Below are positions 1 through 14,003 of a stretch of 64,000 nucleotides of DNA, piece after piece. The notes beneath the pieces are model-generated. The model was not told where the DNA came from and did not search any database. It was given only the letters and a program-made list of their open reading frames with translations. The stretch's first letter is position 1, and every line of letters begins with the position of its first letter. The DNA is from Megascapheus bottae (taxonomy: Eukaryota; Chordata; Mammalia; Rodentia; Geomyidae): positions 957,001 through 1,021,000 of the forward strand of contig JANJXV010000188.1 of NCBI GenBank assembly GCA_024803745.1. Direction: 5' to 3'. Made by a program: the position numbers and the translations under genes.

Positions 1-23
1 TGTGACTCGAACATTGACATTTG
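1..23 (+). CDS. Tpte: Cassette exon A1 (3' part only)
   Basis: The last 23 nt of a family-A cassette, reading CDSNIDI and ending in 'tg' before the donor gtgagt. It matches the 3' ends of the complete A exons at 11528, 16033 and 23195, and the following intron is also paralogous to theirs. The acceptor lies before the window. Next cassette in order: B1, joint tg|c (Cys). Confidence 0.6.
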
Positions 24-3000
24 GTGAGTTGTCTATCATCTGAAAGTTAAACTGATTTCAATGTAAGTACAATGCCCAATCAATATGGCAGCTTCTCAGA
101 GAGTTCTCATGTAATCCTTGTGTGTATTGAAATAGAGAATGATAGCATAAATGAACACACACTTGATCATGGTCTGCTTTGAAGTGAAACCTAGCAACCA
201 AATCCTTATTTACATATCAGTTCCTGCAGGCAACTTTCACAGAGCCAACAGTGGTAAGAATCCCAGTTAGAAACAGTGAGAATGGTCTTAGTGGTTTCTC
301 AATGAAACAAACAACAGATCTTTTTCATTCTCCAGAATTCTGATACCCACTATCAGAACTGATGAGAATCCTTCTTCGGCTACCGTTCCTTGTCCATTTG
401 TGAGAGGCAGTTAAAAAAACAACCAAATAAATGAAAGGACAGAGGGAGTAGAGCAGACTTAGAATTCAGAAAATTAGAAGTTCTAAAGCATTGAGTTCCT
501 CTGAAGTGAGTTCCAACTAGCATTAAACTGCATAATATCAATAGCATTGTGCTAAGTTTACTAGGAAGGAAAGACTTTAATCATGCATAAAAGTTTTCTT
601 TTACAAAAGAAATTAATTTTCCTTTCCAGGGAAAAATGGAAATACCTTTGTTCATTTTGCTAAGTTATGTATTATTTCTACTCCTATGAATTTATTTGTG
701 TTAGGTAAACTGTAGCCAATTTGAATAAAAAACTAAGACTATGAGTTCACATGGCATTTGACTATCGTTTAATCCTCTAGCACGGATGGAAACGATCCAA
801 CAGAAGTTGGGACAGACAAATTGACAAAAAGGTCAGATAACTATATGTAGATAAAGATATGTAAATATACATGGTTGTTAAGCAGAGTGTTTCTGGGAAT
901 TATGTTCAAAATGTTCTCAGTGCAGCTTTTGTCTGTAATATTACTCCTTTTTCATGGTTGTTGAATAAATGAGAAACGAGTCTCCCAAAAGTGTTTTGCT
1001 ATTTTAGTAAGCAGTGAAGCAAAATTCCTAGACAATCCACACCTTGCTGATATATGAGATCCTACTAGAATTAGATTTGTTCCTTTGGTGTTACAGCAGT
1101 GACACACAATTCCATGCATTTGTTCTGACCAAATGAATTTTTTCAAGGTGAAGAAATAAAATGTCATACCAAAGAGACTACAAGTTTGTTTCATTGTGAA
1201 AGGGGTAAATAACCTCTGGTACAACTCTTTCCCATATTTTTGCTGGTTATGCCCAGTTCTCTGATGGGTGTGCTCTTTCTCTAGATCCAACACTTAATTT
1301 ATGCATAATATTTTCATGGTCCACTTCATGCCACATTTTAAACACTGTGGTTCTAAGGTTGGTGACACTATGAACACTTTATAGACAGCATTTTTTATTG
1401 TAAATAGTAAAAGGGTTACATGATATTTGCCAGATAGAAGGTGCATTAATTTACATACATTGATACCCTTTCACATTATAGACAGCATTTATACTGGTGA
1501 AAGAGATGAATCCATGGCATTATGATTTTATTTTACTTCTTACTGCTCACATGTGAATACAGGGATCATGAAAAAATTCCCATTTCAAATAAAAGAGTTT
1601 GGAGACAGATTGGGTCCACGAGCATGTGGGATGGGGTACTCTGATACTATGGCTTCTAGTCAGGGCTTCATTTATATTCTGCTTTCTTGCTTATACCTGA
1701 GGCTTTGCTTCTGGAACCACACATACAGTGCAACGTTTTACTGGATCCTTGGAGATGGACAATTGCAAAAATAAATTTCTACCCTGGATGTTTTCATATT
1801 GCTATCCTCTGATCTTTGCCACCTGTGTAGATATAATTATACATATGAACCAAAAGCATGCACATCCATCGTACATTCTGGTGAAAGCCCAAGTGGAAAG
1901 ATCACTGATCAAGCAAGCCTAGGCACAAAGATTCACCATAACATGAACAGAGAGTATCACAGATAGTGCTCTGAGTTGAGACCTGAGTACTGGAGATAAG
2001 GGATGTTAGGGACAGAAAAGCTAGAGATACAGCTCCATTGGCAGATACTTGTGTGGCATACTCAAGGTCATAATTTCTATACCTAGTAGTGTGGGAAAAA
2101 AATGTGTGATTTTTTCCCAACATGGTGCAACCTGATTTTTGTATATGTTTAATATGTCCACAGTGAAGACAACGACTTAACAACGGTTGTTTTTCATTCT
2201 AATGAAGACAACAGTAATTGGTGAGTTGATTTTTTTTAGTAATATATCATTTTGGAGGATAATGTGTCTTCAGACTACACAGGACTTCCTGTCCATATAT
2301 GCAGGTAATCATGATCTGGTTTGAAACTTATTAGAAAATGATAGAGTAGATCAAAATACACTGGCTCATGGGGTGCTATGAAGTCAAGTACTAGCATCTC
2401 AAATCCTTAGATCACCACAGTGCCTGTCAGCTAGTCACATGAGCCCAGGCAGCTGGGAATCCCTTTCTGAAACAAAAAAGTAATCCCAGCGGTCTATATG
2501 GCCCATAAAGGAAGACTATATCCTTCCTTCTATAGATGCCTGCAACCACAATCAATGGTAGCCCTGCTTCTAGACTTCTGTTCCTTGTCCCTATCTTAGA
2601 GGCAGGAAAGTCACCAGGGAATAGAGGACACCTAGAATGCTGATATTTAGATGATATTTAAGTCTTGATTTCCATTAAAATTAGTTGAACTGAAACCAGA
2701 AGAGGTTATTCTCCATCAGATCAGGTAGATTTATTGGGTCATAGTATTCTTAAATTTTAGGGAAAAGTCTTACCTTTTGCAAGTAGAAGAGTTTAATTTC
2801 TCTAAGATGCCTCCAATTGAGTTCCCTAGCATGTATGGATACTGAACATACCTATCCAAGTAGACAAATGTGCAGACTGAGAATTGTGATGTTCATGGAG
2901 GTTTCCAGCACTAGAGAACACCATTAACCTAGTTACTATCTGATCTGAATACAGTGTGTATAGGAGTCTTTCTAACTTTGTTTCTTTGGGTAAAACAGAA

Positions 3001-6000
3001 ACTTATCTGGATAAGAGAGAAACATGTCAGGAAAGCAATGTTTCATGTCCCTGTTGTGTTTAAGACACTGTAAAAACACCCACACAATCTAAAAGAACAT
3101 TTCATTCAAAATGCTTTGATATGAGATTTTTCAGATTGGGTGAAGGACAAAAGAATCCTGAAAGAGCAAGAAACAAAGAATTTGGAAAGAGCCAGGAACA
3201 GGCTGCAGTTGGCAGGGCGTAGAGGAACCTTCAACAGCAGGTGAAGCTGGTTCTGCAAGTACCCACTCATCATCACTGTTGATGGAACCCGCCTCACATT
3301 TATACGTGTTTCATGTTTATTCTGGTGGATATGGATGGATGTAAGAAGTTAGTCTAGGGACTTAATCAGGAATTTCTTGGTTGCAATGAAGATGTGTCCC
3401 TCTAGAGTGTAATTGTACTTAAAAAAGGGGACTATGCATTGGTATTAAGATGATAGGTCCTTCAATATGAATCCATCAGCTTTTCCTTTGCAAAAGTCTA
3501 ATGTTCAGGTCACTATCACAGGAAAACTCATTTCTAGTTAAAGATGTTAGATATGAATTAGGATGATATGGATGAACATTCAAGGTCAGTTATTACCAGA
3601 CTCATCAAAGAAATGCAGTGATTGGCTTTTCCAAAGTTATATTTTATAACAGTATCTATGTACGTTGGTCCATATTGATAGCAGACACCTCAATCCCAGT
3701 GTACATTGTTCAGAGGCCCAGCTGCAGGTCTCTAGTTTATGGCCCTTGGGTTACAGCGTGAAGTCTCTTATGATGGTGAACTTTCGGTGTTAGTGACAGA
3801 CACTGGGATCAAGAACTTAAATAGTATACAAGAGATGTATACTAGGAGAAGAAACTGAATCGGGAGGTAACAGAAACCATCACCAAATGCTGTATCCTTT
3901 TTGCATCTGAGAAGAAAGGCAGAGGAAGTAAACATTTTCCTATACGCAATAGGTGTTTAATGCATCATAAATTTATACAACTCAGTAAATTGTAAAGTCA
4001 TATACAAACTTCCAAGTAATTGATTTACTTGGGCGTAAGGTTCCTGTAGCTATAAGCTTCAGAATCATTTTTATACAATATTTAATTTAAGAATATATAT
4101 CAGATCTGATATGTGATCAAATGTATGTTATCACAAGTGTGCATATATACATATATTTATAAGGAGTGAACACACAAAACACATGAGTTAATGATAGCTA
4201 AGTGTGTAGAGCACATGATTGGAAGTGGGCAGGATGAAACAAGAGGAGAAAGGAAGAAGACGTTCAAATTTGTAAAACGACCCTCTTGAGGGTTTGGATT
4301 TGCAGTGTCATTTTAACTGTGTCATGCTTGTCACTGATGTGTCAGGGGATGACATCTGTCTTCAGATGAAACTGGGTGAGGGAAGAACAGGTCATGAGCA
4401 ATATGCTTCGTCTACATTGCTCACATTAATAACATATTCCTTTAGAAAATATGAAGTATATTACCTATGGGTCTGCGTTGGGGTCCTTCTTGGACATCTA
4501 GGAGGGGGGTAAGATGGCGACGGAGCCCACAAATAATCCCGGGAACACAGACTCTGGAGACCAGGCTCCAGACTCTTGGTGCAGTTCGCTAAATACAGTT
4601 CGAGTGGTGGCTGCCACATCAGCAAAGGGGGACCTCCCTGTGTATGACCATCAGCCAATGATGTCCTGAGACACGCCCCACTTGCTAGGAGTACCCGGGA
4701 ACTCCTATTTCTGGTGGGAGGGGCCAGGTGCCCTCTGCCTCTGGACTGCTTGGGTCACTGAGTGTGTACATGCTGAAGCACAGGTGGCAAACAGCAGGCT
4801 CCTAAATCACTAGCTAGGAGTCCCCGCAGTTTCCCCTTTTTCTTTATTTGTGGACACTCATAACGGAATGTAGGATGGGGCCCAAACCTTGTGCAAAGAT
4901 ATTAGCTAGCTGGCATCCAGGCAAGCCTGGATAAACTCAACCAACTTAGCTAAAGCAAACATGGGTCCTGCTGCTGTGGAAATGAGTGTGGTGGGCCAGA
5001 GAGAACTAGGGCTAGGTGGGTTTAAGATGGGACTGGCGTTAACGGGAGACACAGCCCCCATGTACTCCCCAGCATGCTTTGAGGGAAGACAGTAGGGTTG
5101 CAGTTCCTCTGATTGTATTGTTCATAATGATATCATGGTCCCATGCCAGGGTAGACATAGGATGAGGTAGCTTTGAGGAGAGTGTGGAGGCAGAGTCTGT
5201 GGCATCCACAGCCAGCAGAGCAGTCATCCAGGGTGGTTTTTCTGGATAGGTCGGTGTCCTAGGTCATACTGGTGAGGTCACAAAGGTGGAGGCAGAACTC
5301 AGGTCAGCTGGCTGCGGCTGGCAGCCTTCTTCCAGGGGGGTGCTGGTCTCCCGACTGGCTCTGGAGCTAAGGTGACTGAACCCCGGAGGCAACTCAGAAT
5401 AGCGACCACGATGGGGAAGAAATGAGGCAAATCACCAATGTGCTCCCCTTTCTGACCTGCCGGAGTACCCTTTTCCACATGGACTCATCCCGTATCCTAC
5501 CTCCAATCCCTCACAGGGAGAGAGACAGAACAATTTCATAAACTTGCTCAAGCTGTCTATCAGAAAAGTGAAGGTGCCTGCTCTCCAAGATCCCTTTCCA
5601 CATAATTGGTTATAGAGATCCACTTACCTATTAGTTGTGCCCCACGTCTGGGCACCAGTTTTTGGGGTCTTTCTCAGACTTCTAGGAGGGGGTACGATGG
5701 TGACAGAGCCCACGAATAATCCCAGGAACTGAGTCTGGACACCAGACTCTCAGTTCAGATCTAAGTTTATTTTAGAAAACGCGATGGCTAAATACAGATC
5801 AAGCGGTGGTTGTCATGTCATCAAATAGGGACCTCCCTGAATGCGACCATCAGCCAATGGTGTCCTGAGACAGGCCCCACTTGCCGGGAGTATCCGGGAT
5901 CTCCTACTCCAGGCGGGAGGGACCAGGCACCCTCTGATTCTGGACTGCTTGCATCACTGAGAGTGTACATGCTGAAGCACAGGTGGCAAGCAGCTTGGCT

Positions 6001-9000
6001 CCTAAACCACTAGCTACAAGTCCCCACAGGTCTGCAGTAGATTGCAGAAAGAAACAGACGTAGAGGCTAGTGAGCAGCAGAACTATTTGTATGAAAGATC
6101 AATGTCATGTAAGTATCCCTTATAATATACAGCCCTGTCATTATGTGAAGCTAGTGTTTACAATGCCCCTGGGTCTAGCTGTGCCCCTCTGCCAGCTTGT
6201 TCTGATCCTAATCTCTAACAAACTGAAAAGACACTTACCCTCATAACACACTTTGTATTGTTTTATAACAATGTAGATATTTTTAATGATGGATATAAGA
6301 AATTGCTATGAGAAGTGGAGAATCTGGAACTTAGCTGTGAGAAAAGAAGAAATTTGGAATGAGAAAACAGGGCCATTTGAAGCTAACAACACTGCTTTTA
6401 CTTAGTTGCAAACAATGAGCATAAAAGTTTTGTTGTATGGATATGGCTTTCTTGTATGGAATTGTCCCAGACCAAATATGTCCCTTCCCAAACTACTCTC
6501 TCTTCTTTATATGGAAAGGGTGTTGCCAAGTCTCACAGTGACTGGATTGATATGGTAATAATGTTCAATCTTGGCACCACATACTCTGAAGATTATCCCA
6601 ACATGTGTATGGAGGATATTGCAGTATCGTTCAGAGCAAGTAATGACTCCATGGTTACTTTCTCTCCTCTATCTTCAGTTACTTGGGAAAACTGGAGGTT
6701 TTGATTACATGTGATGAAGATCATGGATAGATGACTACCCTGCCTTCTCCTTAGGAAGTTGTGGCCTAGTGTCTTGGTGACTCAATGAGTAATGTGTTCT
6801 CTTTACCTTTGGAGATGACCTTGCACCTGTCTTCTTTTCTGACCCAGTGAGCTAGATACACAATTACTTTAGAACGCTTATTGTTAATATTTTATCACCA
6901 AGTATATTTCTTTGATAATCTTAAACTGTAATGTTGTGCTGATTTGAAATCAAGTGTGTGAAGAATATCTCAGTTATAGGGAAGAAGCATAGTCCACTGT
7001 TTTGTGACTTGCAAAATAAGTTGACCTAGAATATGAAGTTTAATTATTCATGTGATATCTGACTATATGTATTTTTGTTCCTATAGCACATCTGCATTTG
7101 AATTTTGTTCAGCACATGATGATGACAGTGTGACTGAAAGGTAAGCTATACTCCAAGCCATATAACAGAGTGCTAGACAAATGTATATGTAGAAGTTTAT
7201 GCACATATTTTATATGAATGTATGTACAGACACATGGACACATAAGTATCCACATTCATAAGGCTGGAGCTGAGCCCTTGTATTTGAAGAAATACAAACA
7301 GCATGAAAGGAGCGGTGACATGTGTGATGCAGTGCAATTCAGAAAGTGAAAGATTCTGTGTTGGAGGTGATCCTATGTAGAAGGCAGCATGGAAAACAAG
7401 TTATTGAGACCCTTATCTCAAGCAGTGAGCCTGTCCTAGGAGCTCACAGCTGTATTCGCTTCTCCCAGGAGCACAGATAACCAGGTGATGATCTGAGGCC
7501 ACTTCCAGACCTAGACAGAAGGAAGACCTTCCTGGAAAGACATCTACAGCACCAAATGACTTAGGCCATTACTCAGGTGGTCGAGTGTTTGCCTAGCAGG
7601 CAAACAGAATGCCCTGTCATCACACTCCAGTGTGACAAAAAGGGGAAGCATTCAGTAACTTTCCAACAAGCTCCTACTGGGCTCTGTAAAACATTAGGTG
7701 TGACTCCTTCTGTGCTAATACACCACTGACTCTGTACCCACCTCCAAAACTCCCCACCCTGTGACTACTATTCTACCTCACACTTCTTGACTATCATGTT
7801 GAGCTGTCACATTAAAGTTAGTATGTTTTTCAATATCATCACTTTGTTTTCATTTGCTTCAAGACACTTTAAATTTCTTTCTTGGTTTATCAGTCCCCCA
7901 ATCATTCAAGTGTCTATCAATTAACTTTCATGCGTGGTTTTGTCCTCTCTCTTTTTGTATCTCTTTTTGTATTGCTTTGTAAAAATAAGATACATTGGTA
8001 TATCCAATTTTTGTTTCAGTTTCTTCTAACCTGGTTATTAGCTTAACATGTGATTTTCTGTTAGAATGTATATTCTTCAGTTAGAAAATGAAATGTTTTG
8101 AAGTGTCTTCTAGACAAATTTGAAATGTGGTAAACTTTGATGTTTTGTGATTGACATTTTTGTCTGAATGATCCTTCCTTTCTAGCAATGGATATGAATG
8201 CATGTAATATACTCTTCAAGTATATGTCTCCTTGTAGGTCTCATGATGTTGGTTTTATAGAAAAGCATTTTCCTGCACTATATACCTCTATCTTTACAAT
8301 AACTATTCCTGGTTGTTTATTTGATGTATTTGCCATAATTTCCTGCTCTTCTTGACATCTTTTTCCAGTGATTACTGTAGTCTGGGTTTTTTTTACATAT
8401 CAAGAACTGCTTGTTATTACTTTCATTTGATTTTTTCTAGACATATACTCTTCTTTCCATCCTCACTCTTAAAAATGGGTATTCAGCAGCCAGCATATCA
8501 TTGGGGCAGGGGTTTTCAAACTTACTCTACTACCATTGGCACTTTCATTGGATACAATAATGCATATTCCCCTAAGTTTCTGATTGATCAGAAGAGACAT
8601 ATTGCTCCCATTCTCATTTATTTCTGTCATATATCCTTGTTTCATTGCTTCTTTGTTATTTGGTGGCTGCCAACCCAGAGAAGGATTGATTCTCTTCTTC
8701 TTTGTGTATTAGCCTAAAATTGTATCCTGTATGACTGGCAGTAAGTTGACTTAGTGAGTGTCAGTAAAGATATGATTAAAATACTTGATTATCATCAAAG
8801 TACATATTTATTTCAGCTTGAAATAAATGCTTTTGTGGGGTCTGTGGTAATATTAACAAACTATTGTTAAGTGAAGGATAGTTATACAATAGTAAATGTT
8901 AATATATCATTTTTATTATAATCAAAATGATGACCTAGTTTCATCTATCTTCTGATTTTATCTATCATTATGTATGGTATCCTATGAGGTAGCAATTTGC

Positions 9001-12000
9001 TATGAGTAGTGAAAATTGATCATTTGTATAAAGTAGATTGTTCTTTGACTGAACATGTATGCTAAAGTTATGGGTCATGCCTGCCTATATATTCCAATGC
9101 ACTTCTATCCTGAAAATTGTCTGTAGGACATAATGTGTGATCTTGGATGGAAATGTGAGTTAATATCCTTGAAGGCTCTCAATGATCTGATGATATTTAC
9201 ATATATTCCTACATATCTACGCGTACTCCTAAGGTCAGAATGAAGGCAAGAAATGTGTGCATACACACACAGATGTCAACATGTTAAACAAGAAGTAGCA
9301 GAGCAATATGGTATAGGCATGAGATCCCAGCTGTGAGACATAGGTAGGAATAGTATAGTCTGCTCTCAAACCTAAGCAGTGAAGGAAACTCTGTGGGAAA
9401 TGTATGAGAGGTAAGAGATTTTGCCCCAAAATGAAGAACTGTCATCTGATACTACAACTGAACTTCCTGAAAGAAACAAAAATGAAGGGTAGGGTCTAAA
9501 TATACATACACTCTCACCTATGTGTATCTATGCATATTTACATGTTGGTAAGTCCAGACAAACGAGAATGGATAGTTACAGAAAAGAAAGTGATAGAGAT
9601 TAGAGAATTTAATTTTAAGTATTGATGACACTGCAGAGCCTTTGATATTTTTCTAAGATCCTTGGGCTCTAGTATCAGTAGAGACCTTTCTAATATCTTA
9701 GGTATTTCCAAGAAGAAATACCATGAATTCTTCTTGTTCCTAGTCTATTGTAGTGGCCAAAACCAATTCAGTGTTATGCTGTAAGACTCAGCAGGTTAAG
9801 AAATTTCTCTCTGGTGACTCCATTTTGTCTAGCTAGAGGATAAAGCAAGTTACAGGGGTTCTGTCTTGTCTGTCTGACTGACTGTCTCTGTTTCTCTCTC
9901 TCTGTCTATTGTCTGTGTCTCTGTGTGTCTCTCCCTGTCTCTCTCTATGTCTCAATGACTGAGAAAAGGTTGGTCATTAGGGGTTTTTAAATTTGATGTG
10001 TATTTTCCAGAAATGCCTTACTGTTAAGGTGTGTTTTCAGCCCCAAACAAAAATTTGCCTAATTATGTGCTGGATGTCTATCTCAAGAGATGATGATGAA
10101 AAGACCAGGGAATCTTTTCATGCCCATGATCATCCCTGGTATGTCTCATTTCATTGCTGTGGGAAGGAGGCTGGCTAAAATAGAATGACTTGCCTAGGAT
10201 TTCACATGTTCTGGGGAAAACAGACAGCTGAAGACAGCTCCCTCATACCATTTGTGATATTTTTAGTGGATGAGAAGTCTTTTACCATCAAGTGATGGTT
10301 GGAATTTTATGTGAAAGGTAATACCCAAAGCATGTCTGTGTGTTTGTTTGCACATATATTCTGTAGATTAAGGTGAAAAACTCATGAACTACAAATCCTT
10401 TTATGAATCAGAGAGGCTGGACAGACAGAGGACAGTAGTGCTAGCAAGGAGGGGAGAGAGGAAGCAGAAATGTAGATGGTTGATCAGCTCCATTTTCTTC
10501 ATAGCAAGGGATATGGAATATAAGGAAACCCACAAAATCACTGCAAAAAGTGGTTTAGGATCATGTGAAAAAAACTCCTTTTACACCTTGCATAAATCTT
10601 TGTTTATCACATTTCATTGGAGAGAGAGGCCTCATTTCTAGGAAAACACAGGAAATAACCCCTAGCATATAAAGAGTATTTAGAGTTAGTATTCAGCTAG
10701 TTATAGCTGTTTGGAGAGAAAAAGTAGTTTTAGGAATTTCCAGAGTATTTGACTGCGCATAACTTAATGGTTCATGTTGGTAATGAAGAGCAGAACACTC
10801 AGAGATCTACAGAGGACAGCCATAAGAGGTCAGACACCCAAATACAGTCAGACTTGTGTAGAAAGCTGTACCGAGATGAAGGAACATGTTAGTGGGAACC
10901 ATTTGGAAGGTCAGGGAAGTGCAATTTTGTCTGTGCCATTCCATCATTTTGCAAATTGGGTGAAGGACTGAGACTCCAGTAAGGAGAGGGAGTTCTCACT
11001 GTCCTGGTGAGCAGTGAAGAGTTCTCTGCTTCTGTCCTGCCACCCATTGGTCCAATGTGAGAGTAAGTCAGTAAAGACATCCAGGATTACTGAAAGTAAG
11101 GAGGGAATAGAAGGAACAGAGGAAGCAGAATATTAGGTATGACCTCAGGGTTGAGTTCCCTGGAACAACATCGTATTGAAAGTCATACAAGATAGCATTA
11201 GGTCCCGTGTTAGGCTACTGGGAAAAATTCTTCTACCTTGGATTAAATCGGTCCATATTTAATTTCCTGAAGAGATTCAACTGCATTTCTGTGGTAAAAT
11301 GAAAATACTGCTTTTCATTTGGTTCTGGTCTCTTAGTTCACACCAGAGTACTCGAGCAAATTGCTAGATGGAACAAAAGAGCTGGAGATGGAGCTGCAGC
11401 TCAAGTGGCAAACATGATCCTAGCATGAACACAGACATGGTTTAAATTCCCAGCCTTGTAGAAAAGTTTGATTTCTGCAGTATGTTCCAAATGAGTTTTC
11501 TGTGTCTTATTTTATTTTATTGTTTAGAGATGACACAACGTTAACTGCAATTGCAGTTTGTGACTCAAGAATTAACATTTGGTAAGTTGTGTTATCTGTC
11601 ATCTGAGTGTAAATTCATTTGTAGTGTGAGTTTAGTGTACAATCTATGTGACAGCTTATCAGTATCCTCATGTAATAGTTATTTTTGTACTGAAACTAAG
11701 TAGAAATTGATAGAGTCAATTAGTACATACTTGGTCATGGTCTGCCATGAAGTGAAATTCGCAATCATATCCTTATTTACCTATTATCAGTGCTTACGTG
11801 CAACTTGCACTGAGCTAATGGAGGTACGAATCCCAGTCAGGAACAATTAGGTTGTCTCAGTGGTTCTGAGGTGAAAGAGTTGTTGGGCCTCTTTCCTTCT
11901 CCAGAAATCTGTTTCTTAGACAGGCCCACTGTCAGTTCTGATGAGAGTCCAATTTCTAAGCTGTTGTTTCTTGTATTTTGTTGATAAGCAGTTAAGAAAA

Positions 12001-13956
12001 GAGCCAAGTTAGTGAAAATAAGAAGGGAGTAGAGCAGACTTAGACAGCTGAAAATCAGATTGCATAAAGGATTGAGTTTCTCTGTAGTGAGTTGCATGTA
12101 CAATTAAACTACATGATACCAATAAACATTTTGTTAATTTTAAGAAAGAAAATTTCTTTACTTGTGCATAGAAACTTTCTTTTCAAGAGATAACAGTGGA
12201 AATTCCCAAAGAAATTAATTTCCTTTCTAGGGAAATGTGGAGACAGATTTCTGGTATTCAGGGAGAGTTTTCCAGCACTAGAAAATGACATCAACTAAGT
12301 TTCTACCTCATCTTGATATTGTATGCCTGGGAATCTTTCTAATTTTATTTGGACAAAACAGAAATATATTAAGATATGTTTTATGTCCCCATTGTGATGG
12401 AGATCCTGCAAAAACACCAGCACAATCTAAAGGGCATTTCACAATCCTTGGACACACACTACCAAATCCCCACTGTTGACTATACTTCTGTCTTACACAT
12501 CTGGAATATCAACTTGAGCTACCACATAAAAATTAGTGTGTTTTGCAATAGAATCATTTATTTTTCTATTTGCTTGAAGTAATTTTTACTTTCTTTCTTG
12601 GTTTATCAGGGCTCTGATTGATCAAGTGCTTATCAATTTACTTTCATGAGTTATTATAATCCATAAAGTCTTTGGGATATTTGTAGCTCTGTCTTTATAA
12701 AAATAAAAGATACATAGAGCCTGTATCCTAGCTACTGAAGAGTCTGAGAACTGTGGATCGTGGATCAGAGACAGCCCTGGCACTAAAGACCTAGAGATTC
12801 CTACCTCCCATTAAGTACCAGAAAAAAACAGAAGCAGTGCTGGGGCTCAAGAAGTAGAGTGGTAGCTCTGAGCTGAAGAGCTCAGGGACAATGCCCAGGC
12901 TCAGAGTTCAAGCCCCTTGAATATCAACCAAGTGATACAATCCTTTCTGGACGAAGCAGTGGAGACCTAATTAGTAATATCTGTGGGAAACTCTGGAATT
13001 CTTATCCAGTTAACTTCCTGAAAGCCAGAAGTATGGCTCAAGTGGTAGAGTACCTTCTTCACAGAGAAAGCTAAGGGAGAGCACCCAGGCCATAAGAGAA
13101 AGCCCAATAGTACCTGCACATAAACACACTGAGAAAGAGAAAGAAGGAAGTCCACCTCCCTATCAGAGACAGTCACAGGCCTGATGTGAATGGATGGAAA
13201 GAGATATTCCAATATGGCACCCAAAAGAAAACAAATGTAAATGTACTCCTAGCTGGCAAAGAAAACTTGAAAGTATTACAACATGAAAGTCATTTCATTT
13301 TGCTAAAGACACTGCAATGATTAACAACAAAAAGGCAACTAATCCTCAATGCACCCAATTTGACACAACAGACATCGCTGAACATAAATGAGTAGATGGA
13401 TCCCAACCATGTTAGATCCTTTCCAAAGAATCCGCAAGAAACCAGATTCAACTGAAGGCCAAGAGCCAAAGGCAGCATATATCTGCAGAATATTCCACAC
13501 AACAGTCCCAGAATAAGTATCATCCCAGCAACCCCCAAGCTTTCTCCAAAGGAAATAATATTTAGAGCCTAGAGGCAGCGTTATTCTTTTTCCTTTTCCC
13601 TTCCTCTAATATTCCTCTACAGTAATTATTCAAAGAGGTTTCTTGGCAGAGTATAAAGTAAGTCTTAACAATTACATATAAGAAAAGACAATGTTACTGT
13701 TTGCTATCATACTATGATGGAATTCAATTGGAAATAGACAAAAGATAAAAGACAGAAAATATTGAAATACATAGAAATGGAACAAAACGCTTTGAATGGT
13801 TAATTGATTATTGAAGAAAGAAAGGATAGATATGTATTCAAGTCTATAAAAACCATTAGAGAGTCTGACTATGACATTTGGTTTCATCCTATAGGGACAC
13901 CTCATCCTATACCACAACCAAACTTGACGAAACAAACAACAATGAAGGGTAAAGTC

Positions 13957-14003
<47 letters not shown>

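Larger units (their letters stand above)
4479..6028 (-). mobile_element. Non-coding LTR retroelement with two LTRs (class II-like)
   Basis: Two similar LTRs (4479-4828, 350 bp; 5663-6028, 366 bp) flank about 834 bp without gag or pol reading frames. The element lies in minus orientation. A primer-binding-site-like sequence, TGGTGCCCAGACGTGGG read on the minus strand, is at 5641-5657 just inside the right LTR and resembles a tRNA-Lys-type site. A purine tract (minus strand) at 4831-4845 abuts the left LTR. GGTCTGC flanks both ends (4470-4476 and 6029-6035) and is probably the target duplication. The paralogous locus near 31080 lacks the element, so it is a clean insertion into one copy. It is non-autonomous and needed proteins from elsewhere. 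Confidence 0.75.

Noticed and set aside
8352..8717. 121-codon plus-strand open frame
   Set aside because: It lies in a duplicated intron; the paralogous copy at about 27200-27960 does not keep the frame, and there is no recognisable domain.
13290..13538. Conserved minus-strand hydrophobic frame (similar at 20409-20651)
   Set aside because: The similarity is due to segmental duplication, and the sequence is antisense to an L1 ORF2 fragment. The third copy near 37500 has stops.
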